From assembly GCA_037074705.1 (NCBI GenBank), contig CM073590.1, positions 223,950,246 through 224,014,245 of the forward strand: a stretch of 64,000 bases of DNA, read 5' to 3'. The stretch is from Zhengitettix transpicula (lineage: Eukaryota; Arthropoda; Insecta; Orthoptera; Tetrigidae). A program made the position numbers and the translations under genes. This document shows positions 1 to 11,322 of the stretch, one piece after another (positions within the stretch are counted from its first letter, which is position 1; every line of letters starts with the position of its first letter). The notes under the pieces are model-generated. The model searched no databases and had not been told where the DNA came from. It saw only the letters and a program-made list of their open reading frames with translations.

Positions 1-725
1 ACGTAGCTTTAAAGTGGGGACCTTTGGAGATCACCGCTACATCTGGTGGAGAATCTTCTCCCTAAGATACGGTCTCTTTGCGAATCTCACATGACCGCCA
101 ATTTAAAATTAAAATATTCCTAGATCGCATTAATATAATAAGCAAGTCATGCAATAATCTTGTTGGCGTTAAGTGAAATGCGTGCCTCGTTACAGTTTTC
201 AAAACTCTGTGAATTTACTATCTTGTTAATAGTTTAGTTGTGCTAGTTTATTTAATTAATTCGGAAAATACCAGAAGTAGATACAAAACGGTATCTAAAC
301 GACGGCACAATATAAATTAAAAATCGTTTCTGTAATGGAAATTTGCACTTGAATCCTTTAATAATTTCTTCAGAGAAGGCAGTCATAAGTGGGCGAAATT
401 AATGAACGATTACTACTGGAATGAAAATTAACTTTTTTACTTTTGATATAATTCGAAATTGGAATTAAAAAATGATCTGATTGTTATGAAGTAATATTTT
501 TTGATAGTTTACGTAATTATTGGCCTAGGTCATGACGTTTAAAGTATAGCTATCTAATGCCGGCGAAGAGTATGAGGAACGTTGTAAGATGAAATTTCCT
601 TATTTTGTGAAGGGTTTGGCAGAGAAGAAAATAAAAATCGTTCCAAGGAACTTACAGAGAGTAATATAAGTTTTTTTTAACATAAGACAGTAACAATTAT
701 AGGCGTATTAACACAATTTCCTTCG
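1..725 (+). other. Partial 5S spacer at left edge
   Basis: This is the 3' seven-eighths of a spacer, cut at the window start inside the ACGTAGCTTTAAAG segment that opens the GC-richer island. It holds the island hairpins, A+T-rich spacer, the GTTCCAAGGAAC palindrome (640-651) and the TATA-like element (697-701) of the first gene. Nothing else is recognisable. Confidence 0.9.
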
Positions 726-844
726 GCCAACGGCCATACCATGTTGAAAGCACCGGTTCTCGTCCGATCACCGAAGTTAAGCAACATTGGGCATGGTTAG
801 TACTAGGATGGGTGACCGCATGGGAACACCATGTGTTGTTGGCT
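726..844 (+). rRNA. 5S ribosomal RNA, copy 1 (T80A, T95A)
   Basis: 5S gene with two substitutions from the array consensus, both in the box C/helix IV region (T80A and T95A). T95A is shared with copy 8 at 7393, as is an ATTATTATT form of the downstream T-rich terminator, so the two copies share ancestry although they lie seven units apart. T95A would disrupt the G81-U95 wobble pair. Likely of reduced function, but transcription cannot be judged from sequence alone. Confidence 0.95.
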
Positions 845-1591
845 CCCTTTTTATTATTATTTTTAATGTCCTTCATAATTAATTTGCACAATTATTATTA
901 TCATCACTCGTTGTCGTATCTGCCAGAACAATCTCTTATTTAATTAAATTAAACGTAGCTTTAAAGTGGGGACCTTTGGAGATCACCGCTACATATGGCG
1001 GAGAATCATCTCTCTAAGATACGGTCTGTTTGCGAATCTCACATGACCGCCAATTTAAAATTAAAATATTCCTAGATCGCATTAATATAATAAGCAAGTC
1101 ATGCAAGAATCTTGTTGGCGTTAAGTGAAATGCGTGCCTCGTTACAGTTTTCAAAACTCTGTGAATTTACTATCTTGTTAATAGTTTAGTTGTGCTAGTT
1201 TATTTAATTAATTCGGAAAATACCAGAAGTAGATACAAAACGGTATCTAAACGACGGCACAATATAAATTAAAAATCGTTTCTGTAATGGAAATTTGCAC
1301 TTGAATCCTTTAATAATTTCTTCAGAGAAGGCAGTCATAAGTGGGCGAAATTAATGAACGATTACTACTGGAATGAAAATTAACTTTTTTACTTTTGATA
1401 TAATTCGAAATTGGAATTAAAAAATGATCTGATTGTTATGAAGTAATATTTTTTGATAGTTTACGTAATTATTGGCCTAGGTCATGACTTTTAAAGTATA
1501 GCTATTTAATGCCGGCGAAGAGTATGAGGAACGTTGTAAGATGAAATTTCCTTATTTTGTGAAGGGTTTGGCAGAGAAGAAAATAAAATTC

Positions 1592-1603
1592 GTTCCAAGG
1601 AAC
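1592..1603 (+). promoter_or_regulatory. GTTCCAAGGAAC palindrome at -87 to -76
   Basis: Inverted repeat GTTCC-AA-GGAAC at a fixed distance before most genes. In copies 15, 17-20, 22, 26, 28, 31 and 33 it reads CCAAGCAAC, which breaks the symmetry. A binding-site role is only a guess. Confidence 0.4.
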
Positions 1604-1649
1604 TTACAGAGAGTAATATAAGTTTTTTTTTAACATAAGACAGTAACAA

Positions 1650-1654
1650 TTATA
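1650..1654 (+). promoter_or_regulatory. TATA-like 5S promoter element (-29 to -25)
   Basis: TTATA at a fixed -29 to -25 position upstream of the reference copy, inside a conserved CAATTATAGGCGTATTAAC segment. Sixty-six of 67 copies keep TTATA. Insect 5S genes are known to need an upstream TATA-like element near -30 as well as the internal promoter, to place TFIIIB. Confidence 0.75.
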
Positions 1655-1678
1655 GGCGTATTAACACAATTTCCTTCG

Positions 1679-1797
1679 GCCAACGGCCATACCATGTTGA
1701 AAGCACCGGTTCTCGTCCGATCACCGAAGTTAAGCAACATTGGGCATGGTTAGTACTTGGATGGGTGACCGCTTGGGAACACCATGTGTTGTTGGCT
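1679..1797 (+). rRNA. 5S ribosomal RNA, copy 2 (consensus, reference copy)
   Basis: 5S rRNA is the small RNA of the large ribosomal subunit; it binds ribosomal proteins uL18 and uL5 in the central protuberance and is made by RNA polymerase III. This copy matches the majority sequence at all 119 positions. The 5' GCCAACGGC pairs with the 3' GUUGUUGGC (1-9 with 110-118) to form helix I. Positions 67-72 (CAUGGU) pair with 103-108 (ACCAUG). Helix IV is capped by a GUGA loop at 87-90. The internal promoter is visible: box A about 50-60 (AGTTAAGCAAC), intermediate element 67-72, box C 80-97 (TGGATGGGTGACCGCTTG), all TFIIIA contacts in known type 1 promoters. I set the start at the first G of GCCAAC by homology and the end one base past helix I; the mature 3' end may include one or two more bases. 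Flanks are a TATA-like element upstream and T-runs downstream. Confidence 0.98.
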
Positions 1798-1800
1798 CCC

Positions 1801-1817
1801 TTTTTATTTTTATTTTT
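1801..1817 (+). terminator. RNA polymerase III terminator, three T5 runs
   Basis: T5-A-T5-A-T5 begins three bases after the gene end. RNA polymerase III stops in runs of four or more T, so the first run would give a 3' trailer of only a few bases, with two backup runs. Confidence 0.9.
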
Positions 1818-1938
1818 AATGTCCTTCATAATTAATTTGCACAATTATTATTATCATCACTCGTTGTCGTATCTGCCAGAACAATCTCTTATTTAATTAA
1901 ATTAAACGTAGCTTTAAAGTGGGGACCTTTGGAGATCA

Positions 1939-1966
1939 CCGCTACATCTGGCGGAGAATCTTCTCC
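1939..1966 (+). other. Overlapping hairpins in the GC-richer spacer island
   Basis: CCGCTA (1939-1944) can pair with TGGCGG (1949-1954) around a CATC loop, with one wobble. GGAGAA (1953-1958) is the inverse of TTCTCC (1961-1966) around TC. The two share GG at 1953-1954, so only one can form on a single strand. The island recurs in every unit with occasional point changes. Function unknown. Confidence 0.55.
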
Positions 1967-2630
1967 CTAAGATACGGTCTCTTTGCTAATCTCACATGAC
2001 CGCCAATTTAAAATTAAAATATTCCTAGATCGCATTAATATAATAAGCAAGTCATGCAATAATCTTGTTGGCGTTAAGTGAAATGCGTGCCTCGTTACAA
2101 TTTTCAAAACTCTGTGAATTTACTATCTTGTTAATAGTTTAGTTGTGCTAGTTTATTTAATTAATTCAGAAAATACCAGAAGTAGATACAAAACGGTATC
2201 TAAACGAAGGCCCAATATAAATTAAAAATCGTTTCTGTAATGGAAATTTGCACTTGAATCCTTTAATAATTTCTTCAGAGAAGGCAGTCATAAGTGGGCG
2301 AAACTAATGAACGATTACTACTGGAATGAAAATTAACTTTTTTACTTTTGATATAATTCGAAATTGGAATTAAAAAATGATCTGATTGTTATGAAGTAAT
2401 ATTTTTTGATAGTTTACGTAATTATTGGCCTAGGTCATGACGTTTAAAGTATAGCTATCTAATGTCGGCGAAGAGTATGAGGAACGTTGTAAGATGAAAT
2501 TTCCTTATTTTGTGAAAGGTTTGGCAGAGAAGAAAATAAACTCGTTCCAAGGAACTTACAGAGAGTAATATAAGTTTTTTTTTAACATAAGACAGTAACA
2601 ATTATAGGCGTATTAACACAATTTCCTTCG

Positions 2631-2749
2631 GCCAACGGCCATACCATGTTGAAAGCACCGGTTCTCGTCCGATCACCGAAGTTAAGCAACATTGGGCATG
2701 GTTAGTACTTGGATGGGTGACCGCTTGGGAACACCATGTGTTGTTGGCT
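2631..2749 (+). rRNA. 5S ribosomal RNA, copy 3 (consensus)
   Basis: Identical to the consensus. The upstream spacer reads AAATAAACTCGTTCC where most units have one more base; the same one-base loss precedes copy 11 at 10251, marking the 8-unit duplication. Confidence 0.97.
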
Positions 2750-3583
2750 CCCTTTTTATTTTTATTTTTAATGTCCTTCATAATTAATTTGCACAATTAT
2801 TATTATCATCACTCGTTGTCGTATCTGCCAGAACAATCTCTTATTTAATTAAATTAAACGTAGCTTTAAAGTGGGGACCTTTGGAGATCACCGCTTCATC
2901 TGGCGGAGAATCTTCTCCCTAAGATACGGTCTCTTTGCGAATCTCACATGACCGCCAATTAAAAATTAAAATATTCCTAGATCGCATTAATATAATAAGC
3001 AAGTCATGCAATAATCTTGTTGGCGTTAAGTGAAATGCGTGCCTCGTTACAGTTTTCAAAACTCTGTGAATTTACTATCTTGTTAATAGTTTAGTTGTGC
3101 TAGTTTATTTAATTAATTCGGAAAATACCAGAAGTAGATACAAAACGGTATCTAAACGAAGGCCCAATATAAATTAAAAATCGTTTCTGTAATGGAAATT
3201 TGCACTTGAATCCTTTAATAATTTCTTCAGAGAAGGCAGTCATAAGTGGGCGAAATTAATGAACGATCACTACTGGAATGAATTTTAACTTTTTTACTTT
3301 TGATATAATTCGAAATTGGAATTAAAAAATGATCTGATTGTTATGAAGTAATATTTTTTGATGGTTTACGTAATTATTGGCCTAGGTCATGACGTTTAAA
3401 GTATAGCTATTTAATGCCGGCGAAGAGTATGAGGAACGTTGTAAGATGAAATTTCCTTATTTTGTAAAGGGTTTGGCAGAGAAGAAAATAAAATTCGTTC
3501 CAAGGAACTTACAGAGAGTAATATAAGTTTTTTTTTAACATAAGACAGTAACAATTATAGGCGTATTAACCCAATTTCCTTCG

Positions 3584-3702
3584 GCCAACGGCCATACCAT
3601 GTTGAAAGCACCGGTTCTCGTCCGATCACCGAAGTTAAGCAACATTGGGCATGGTTAGTACTTGGATGGGTGACCGCTTGGGAACACCATGTGTTGTTGG
3701 CT
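3584..3702 (+). rRNA. 5S ribosomal RNA, copy 4 (consensus)
   Basis: Identical to the consensus. A private A-to-C change at 3571 lies 13 bases upstream of the start. Confidence 0.97.
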
Positions 3703-4535
3703 CCCTTTTTATTTTTATTTTTAATGTCCTTCATAATTAATTTGCACAATTATTATTATCATCACTCGTTGTCGTATCTGCCAGAACAATCTCTTATTTA
3801 ATTAAATTAAACGTAGCTTTAAAGTGGGGACCTTTGGAGATCACCGCTACATCTGGCGGAGAATCTTCTCCCTAAGATACGGTCTCTTTGCGAATCTCAC
3901 ATGTCCGCCAATTAAAAATTAAAATATTCCTAGATCGCATTAATATAATAAGCAAGTCATGCAATAATCTTGTTGGCGTTAAGTGAAATGCGTGCCTCGT
4001 TACAGTTTTCAAAACTCTGTGAATTTACTATCTTGTTAATAGTTTAGTTGTGCTAGTTTATTTAATTAATTCGGAAAATACCAGAAGTAGATACAAAACG
4101 GTATCTAAACGAAGGCCCAATATAAATTAAAAATCGTTTCTGTAATGGAAATTTGCACTTGAATCCTTTAATAATTTCTTCAGAGAAGGCAGTCATAAGT
4201 GGGCGAAATTAATGAACGATCACTACTGGAATGAATTTTAACTTTTTTACTTTTGATATAATTCGAAATTGGAATTAAAAAATGATCTGATTGTTATGAA
4301 GTAATATTTTTTGATGGTTTACGTAATTATTGGCCTAGGTCATGACGTTTAAAGTATAGCTATCTAATGCCGGCGAAGAGTATAAGGAACGTTGTAAGAT
4401 GAAATTTCCTTATTTTGTGAAAGGTTTGGCAGAGAAGAAAATAAAATTCGTTCCAAGGAACTTACAGAGAGTAATATAAGTTTTTTTTAACATAAGACAG
4501 TAACAATTATAGGCGTATTAACACAATTTCCTTCG

Positions 4536-4654
4536 GCCAACGGCCATACCATGTTGAAAGCACCGGTTCTCGTCCGATCACCGAAGTTAAGCAACATTGG
4601 GCATGGTTAGTACTTGGATGGGTGACCGCTTGGGAACACCATGTGTTGTTGGCT
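4536..4654 (+). rRNA. 5S ribosomal RNA, copy 5 (consensus)
   Basis: Identical to the consensus, with intact TATA-like element and three intact T5 runs. Its far upstream spacer has AGTATAAGG where most units have AGTATGAGG, shared with copy 6. Confidence 0.97.
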
Positions 4655-5487
4655 CCCTTTTTATTTTTATTTTTAATGTCCTTCATAATTAATTTGCACA
4701 ATTATTATTATCATCACTCGTTGTCGTATCTGCCAGAACAATCTCTTATTTAATTAAATTAAACGTAGCTTTAAAGTGGGGACCTTTGGAGATCACCGCT
4801 ACATCTGGCGGAGAATCTTCTCCCTAAGATACGGTCTCTTTGCGTATCTCACATGACCGCCAATTTAAAATTAAAATATTCCTAGATCGCATTAATATAA
4901 TAAGCAAGTCATGCAATAATCTTGTTGGCGTTAAGTGAAATGCGTGCCTCGTTACAGTTTTTAAAACTCTGTGAATTTACTATCTTGTTAATAGTTTAGT
5001 TGTGCTAGTTTATTTAATTAATTCGGAAAATACCAGAAGTAGATACAAAACGGTATCTAAACGAAGGCACAATATAAATTAAAAATCGTTTCTGTAATGG
5101 AAATTTGCACTTGAATCATTTAATAATTTTTTCAGAGAAGGCAGTCATAAGTGGGCGAAATTAATGAACGATCACTACTGGAATGAATTTTAACTTTTTT
5201 ACTTTTGATATAATTCGAAATTGGAATTAAAAAATGATCTGATTGTTATGAAGTAATATTTTTTGATAGTTTACGTAATTATTGGCCTAGGTCATGACGT
5301 TTAAAGTATAGCTATCTAATGCCGGCGAAGAGTATAAGGAACGTTGTAAGATGAAATTTCCTTATTTTGTGAAAGGTTTGGCAGAGAAGAAAATAAAATT
5401 CGTTCCAAGGAACTTACAGAGAGTAATATAAGTTTTTTTTAACATCAGACAGTAACAATTATAGGCGTATTAACACAATTTCCTTCG

Positions 5488-5606
5488 GCCAACGGCCATA
5501 CCATGTTGAAAGCACCGGTTCTCGTCCGATCACCGAAGTTAAGCAACATTGGGCATGGTTAGTACTTGGATGGGTGACCGCTTGGGAACACCATGTGTTG
5601 TTGGCT
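5488..5606 (+). rRNA. 5S ribosomal RNA, copy 6 (consensus)
   Basis: Identical to the consensus. Upstream AACATCAGAC replaces the usual AACATAAGAC between the T-tract and the TATA-like element. Confidence 0.97.
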
Positions 5607-6439
5607 CCCTTTTTATTTTTATTTTTAATGTCCTTCATAATTAATTTGCACAATTATTATTATCATCACTCGTTGTCGTATCTGCCAGAACAATCTCTTA
5701 TTTAATTAAATTAAACGTAGCTTTAAAGTGGGGACCTTTGGAGATCACCGCTACATCTGGCGGAGAATCTTCTCCCTAAGATACGGTCTCTTTGCGAATC
5801 TCACATGACCGCCAATTTAAAATTAAAATATTCCTAGATCGCATTAATATAATAAGTAAGTCATGCAATAATCTTGTTGGCGTTAAGTGAAATGCGTGCC
5901 TCGTTACAGTTTTCAAAACTCTGTGAATTTACTATCTTGTTAATAGTTTAGTTGTGCTAGTTTATTTAATTAATTCGGAAAATACCAGAAGTAGATACAA
6001 AACGGTATCTAAACGACGGCACAATATAAATTAAAAATCGTTTCTGTAATGGAAATTTGCACTTGAATCCTTTAATAATTTTTTCAGAGAAGGCAGTCAT
6101 AAGTGGGCGAAATTAATGAACGATTACTACTGGAATGAAAATTAACTTTTTTACTTTTGATATAATTCGAAAATGGAATTAAAAAATGATCTGATTGTTA
6201 TGAAGTAATATTTTTTGATAGTTTACGTAATTATTGGCCTAGGTCATGACGTTTAAAGTATAGCTATCTAATGCCGGCGAAGAGTATGAGGAACGTTGTA
6301 AGATGAAATTTCCTTAATTTGTGAAGGGTTTGGCAGAGAAGAAAATAAAATTCGTTCCAAGGAACTTAAAGAGAGTAATATAAGTTTTTTTTAACATAAG
6401 ACAGTAACAATTATAGGCGTATTAACACAATTTCCTTCG

Positions 6440-6558
6440 GCCAACGGCCATACCATGTTGAAAGCACCGGTTCTCGTCCGATCACCGAAGTTAAGCAACA
6501 TTGGGCATGGTTAGTACTTGGATGGGTGACCGCTTGGGAAAACCATGTGTTGTTGGCT
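6440..6558 (+). rRNA. 5S ribosomal RNA, copy 7 (C102A)
   Basis: One substitution, C102A, next to the 67-72/103-108 helix. It would let U73 pair with A102. The same change occurs in copies 41 and 43, whose spacers differ from this one, so it probably arose twice or moved by conversion. Confidence 0.96.
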
Positions 6559-7392
6559 CCCTTTTTATTTTTATTTTTAATGTCCTTCATAATTAATTTG
6601 CACAATTATTATTATCATCACTCGTTGTCGTATCTGCCAGAACAATCTCTTATTTAATTAAATTAAACGTAGCTTTAAAGTGGGGACCTTTGGAGATCAC
6701 CGCTACATCTGGTGGAGAATCTTCTCCCTAAGATACGGTCTCTTTGCGAATCTCACATGACCGCCAATTTAAAATTAAAATATTCCTAGATCGCATTAAT
6801 ATAATAAGCAAGTCATGCAATAATCTTGTTGGCGTTAAGTGAAATGCGTGCCTCGTTACAGTTTTCAAAACTCTGTGAATTTACTATCTTGTTAATAGTT
6901 TAGTTGTGCTAGTTTATTTAATTAATTCGGAAAATACCAGAAGTAGATACAAAACGGTATCTAAACGACGGCACAATATAAATTAAAAATCGTTTCTGTA
7001 ATGGAAATTTGCACTTGAATCCTTTAATAATTTTTTCAGAGAAGGCAGTCATAAGTAGGCGAAATTAATGAACGATCACTACTGGAATGAAAATTAACTT
7101 TTTTACTTTTGATATAATTCGAAAATGGAATTAAAAAATGATCTGATTGTTATGAAGTAATATTTTTTGATAGTTTACGTATTTATTGGCCTAGGTCATG
7201 ACGTTTAAAGTATAGCTATCTAATGCCGGCGAAGAGTATGAGGAACGTTGTAAGATGAAATTTCCTTATTTTGTGAAGGGTTTGGCACGGAAGAAAATAA
7301 AATTCGTTCCAAGGAACTTACAGAGAGTAATATAAGTTTTTTTTCAACATAAGACAGTAACAATTATAGGCGTATTAACACAATTTCCTTCG

Positions 7393-7511
7393 GCCAACGG
7401 CCATACCATATTGAAAGCACCGGTTCTCGTCCGATCACCGAAGTTAAGCAACATTGGGCATGGTTAGTACTTGGATGGGTGACCGCATGGGAACACCATG
7501 TGTTGTTGGCT
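7393..7511 (+). rRNA. 5S ribosomal RNA, copy 8 (G18A, T95A)
   Basis: G18A turns the G18-C60 pair of helix II into an A-C mismatch; T95A disrupts helix IV. T95A and the ATTATTATT terminator form are shared with copy 1. Confidence 0.95.
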
Positions 7512-8345
7512 CCCTTTTTATTATTATTTTTAATGTCCTTCATAATTAATTTGCACAATTATTATTATCATCACTCGTTGTCGTATCTGCCAGAACAATC
7601 TCTTATTTAATTAAATTAAACGTAGCTTTAAAGTGGGGACATTTGGAGATCACCGCTACATCTGGCGGAGAATCTTCTCCCTAAGATACGGTCTCTTTGC
7701 GAATCTCACATGACCGCCAATTTAAAATTAAAATATTCCTAGATCGCATTAATATAATAAGAAAGTCATGCAATAATCTTGTTGGCGTTAAGTGAAATGC
7801 GTGCCTCGTTACAGTTTTCAAAACTCTGTGAATTTACTATCTTGTTAATAGTTTAGTTGTGCTAGTTTATTTAATTAATTCGGAAAATACCAGAAGTAGA
7901 TACAAAACGGTATCTAAACGACGGCACAATATAAATTAAAAATCGTTTCTGTAATGGAAATTTGCACTTGAATCCTTTAATAATTTTTTCTGAGAAGGCA
8001 GTCATAAGTGGGCGAAATTAATGAACGATCACTACTGGAATGAAAATTAACTTTTTTACTTTTGATATAATTCGAAAATGGAATTAAAAAATGATCTGAT
8101 TGTTATGAAGTAATATTTTATGATAGTTTACGTAATTATTGGCCTAGGTCATGACGTTTAAAGTATAGCTATCTAATGCCGGCGAAGAGTATGAGGAACG
8201 TTGTAAGATGAAATTTCCTTATTTTGTGAAGGGTTTGGCAGAGAAGAAAATAAAATTCGTTCCAAGGAACTTACATAGAGTAATATAAGTTTTTTTTTAA
8301 CATAAGACAGTAACAATTATAGGCGTATTAACACAATTTCCTTCG

Positions 8346-8464
8346 GCCAACGGCCATACCGTGTTCAAAGCACCGGTTCTCGTCCGATCACCGAAGTTAA
8401 GCAACATTGGGCATGGTTAGTACTTGGATGGGTGACCGCTTGGGAACACCATGTGTTGTTGGCT
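8346..8464 (+). rRNA. 5S ribosomal RNA, copy 9 (A16G, G21C)
   Basis: Two changes in helix II: A16G keeps a wobble pair, while G21C creates a C-C mismatch with C57. Flanks are normal. Possibly impaired folding. Confidence 0.95.
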
Positions 8465-9298
8465 CCCTTTTTATTTTTATTTTTAATGTCCTTCATAATT
8501 AATTTGCACAATTATTATTATCGTCACTCGTTGTCGTATCTGCCAGAACAATCTCTTATTTAATTAAATTAAACGTAGCTTTAAAGTGGGGACCTTTGGA
8601 GATCACCGCTACATCTGGCGGAGAATCATCTCCCTAAGATACGGTCTCTTTGCGAATCTCACATGACCGCCAATTTAAAATTAAAATATTCCTAGATCGC
8701 ATTAATATAATAAGCAAGTCATGCAATAATCTTGTTGGCGTTAAGTGAAATGCGTGCCTCGTTACAGTTTTCAAAACTCTGTGAATTTACTATCTTGTTA
8801 ATAGTTTAGTTGTGCTAGTTTATTTAATTAATTCGGAAAATACCAGAAGTAGATACAAAACGGTATCTAAACGACGGCACAATATAAATTAAAAATCGTT
8901 TCTGTAATGGAAATTTGCACTTGAATCCTTTAATAATTTCTTCAGAGAAGGCAGTCATAAGTGGGCGAAATTAATGAACGATTACTACTGGAATGAAAAT
9001 TAACTTTTTTACTTTTGATATAATTCGAAATTGGAATTAAAAAATGATCTGATTGTTATGAAGTAATATTTTTTGATAGTTTACGTAATTATTGGCCTAG
9101 GTCATGACTTTTAAAGTATAGCTATTTAATGCCGGCGAAGAGTATGAAGAACGTTGTAAGATGAAATTTCCTTATTTTGTGAAGGGTTTGGCAGAGAAGA
9201 AAATAAAATTCGTTCCAAGGAACTTACAGAGAGTAATATAAGTTTTTTTTTAACATAAGACAGTAACAATTATAGGCGTATTAACACAATTTTCTTCG

Positions 9299-9417
9299 GC
9301 CAACGGCCATACCATGTTGAAAGCACCGGTTCTCGTCCGATCACCGAAGTTAAGCAACATTGGGCATGGTTAGTACTTGGATGGGTGACCGCTTGGGAAC
9401 ACCATGTGTTGTTGGCT
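9299..9417 (+). rRNA. 5S ribosomal RNA, copy 10 (consensus)
   Basis: Identical to the consensus. A C-to-T change at 9293 (-6) is the main difference from its duplicate partner, copy 2. Confidence 0.97.
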
Positions 9418-10250
9418 CCCTTTTTATTTTTATTTTTAATGTCCTTCATAATTAATTTGCACAATTATTATTATCATCACTCGTTGTCGTATCTGCCAGA
9501 ACAATCTCTTATTTAATTAAATTAAACGTAGCTTTAAAGTGGGGACCTTTGGAGATCACCGCTACATCTGGCGGAGAATCTTCTCCCTAAGATACGGTCT
9601 CTTTGCTAATCTCACATGACCGCCAATTTAAAATTAAAATATTCCTAGATCGCATTAATATAATAAGCAAGTCATGCAATAATCTTGTTGGCGTTAAGTG
9701 AAATGCGTGCCTCGTTACAATTTTCAAAACTCTGTGAATTTACTATCTTGTTAATAGTTTAGTTGTGCTAGTTTATTTAATTAATTCAGAAAATACCAGA
9801 AGTAGATACAAAACGGTATCTAAACGAAGGCCCAATATAAATTAAAAATCGTTTCTGTAATGGAAATTTGCACTTGAATCCTTTAATAATTTCTTCAGAG
9901 AAGGCAGTCATAAGTGGGCGAAACTAATGAACGATTACTACTGGAATGAAAATTAACTTTTTTACTTTTGATATAATTCGAAATTGGAATTAAAAAATGA
10001 TCTGATTGTTATGAAGTAATATTTTTTGATAGTTTACGTAATTATTGGCCTAGGTCATGACGTTTAAAGTATAGCTATCTAATGTCGGCGAAGAGTATGA
10101 GGAACGTTGTAAGATGAAATTTCCTTATTTTGTGAAAGGTTTGGCAGAGAAGAAAATAAACTCGTTCCAAGGAACTTACAGAGAGTAATATAAGTTTTTT
10201 TTTAACATAAGACAGTAACAATTATAGGCGTATTAACACAATTTCCTTCG

Positions 10251-10369
10251 GCCAACGGCCATACCATGTTGAAAGCACCGGTTCTCGTCCGATCACCGAA
10301 GTTAAGCAACATTGGGCATGGTTAGTACTTGGATTGGTGACCGCTTGGGAACACCATGTGTTGTTGGCT
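10251..10369 (+). rRNA. 5S ribosomal RNA, copy 11 (G85T)
   Basis: G85T hits the GGG of box C and breaks the G85-C92 pair of helix IV. The partner copy 3 lacks it, so it post-dates the 8-unit-spaced duplication. Confidence 0.95.
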
Positions 10370-11203
10370 CCCTTTTTATTTTTATTTTTAATGTCCTTCA
10401 TAATTAATTTGCACAATTATTATTATCATCACTCGTTGTCGTATCTGCCAGAACAATCTCTTATTTAATTAAATTAAACGTAGCTTTAAAGTGGGGACCT
10501 TTGGAGATCACCGCTTCATCTGGCGGAGAATCTTCTCCCTAAGATACGGTCTCTTTGCGAATCTCACATGACCGCCAATTAAAAATTAAAATATTCCTAG
10601 ATCGCATTAATATAATAAGCAAGTCATGCAATAATCTTGTTGGCGTTAAGTGAAATGCGTGCCTCGTTACAGTTTTCAAAACTCTGTGAATTTACTATCT
10701 TGTTAATAGTTTAGTTGTGCTAGTTTATTTAATTAATTCGGAAAATACCAGAAGTAGATAAAAAACGGTATCTAAACGAAGGCCCAATATAAATTAAAAA
10801 TCGTTTCTGTAATGGAAATTTGCACTTGAATCCTTTAATAATTTCTTCAGAGAAGGCAGTCATAAGTGGGCGAAATTAATGAACGATCACTACTGGAATG
10901 AATTTTAACTTTTTTACTTTTGATATAATTCGAAATTGGAATTAAAAAATGATCTGATTGTTATGAAGTAATATTTTTTGATGGTTTACGTAATTATTGG
11001 CCTAGGTCATGACGTTTAAAGTATAGCTATTTAATGCCGGCGAAGAGTATGAGGAACGTTGTAAGATGAAATTTCCTTATTTTGTAAAGGGTTTGGCAGA
11101 GAAGAAAATAAAATTTGTTCCAAGGAACTTACAGAGAGTAATATAAGTTTTTTTTTAACATAAGACAGTAACAATTATAGGCGTATTAACACAATTTCCT
11201 TCG

Positions 11204-11322
11204 GCCAACGGCCATACCATGTTGAAAGCACCGGTTCTCGTCCGATCACCGAAGTTAAGCAACATTGGGCATGGTTAGTACTTGGATGGGTGACCGCTTG
11301 GGAACACCATGTGTTGTTGGCT
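11204..11322 (+). rRNA. 5S ribosomal RNA, copy 12 (consensus)
   Basis: Identical to the consensus. Partner of copy 4; the two flanking spacers stay nearly identical until about 4220 and 11840. Confidence 0.97.

Larger units (their letters stand above)
1798..2630 (+). other. Representative 5S non-transcribed spacer
   Basis: An 833-bp spacer that stands for all of them. In order: CCC and three T5 runs (terminator, 1801-1817); A+T-rich stretch with ATT repeats; a GC-richer island (about 1907-2004) with two overlapping hairpins; about 540 bp of A+T-rich sequence with AATTAATT and AAATTGGAATT motifs and a CCTAGG site; the GTTCCAAGGAAC palindrome (2544-2555); a T9 tract (2575-2583); the TATA-like TTATA (2602-2606). 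I looked for U1, U2, U4, U5 and U6 snRNA, tRNA, spliced-leader and histone sequences, which can be linked to 5S genes in some animals, and saw none. Confidence 0.85.
845..4220 (+). repeat. Higher-order block A, first copy (about 3.5 units)
   Basis: Matches 8465-11840 at a constant offset of 7620 bp, exactly eight units, with about 15 differences. Shared rare variants include TTTGCTAATC (from 1982), ATTCAGAAAATA, AAGGCCCAATA, GAAACTAATG and CCGCTTCATC. Confidence 0.85.

Noticed and set aside
1798..2630. Linked snRNA, spliced-leader RNA, tRNA or histone genes in the spacer
   Set aside because: No conserved U1, U2, U4, U5 or U6 motif is visible. A TAATATTTTTTGATAG stretch resembles an Sm site but lies in plain A+T-rich sequence without surrounding structure.
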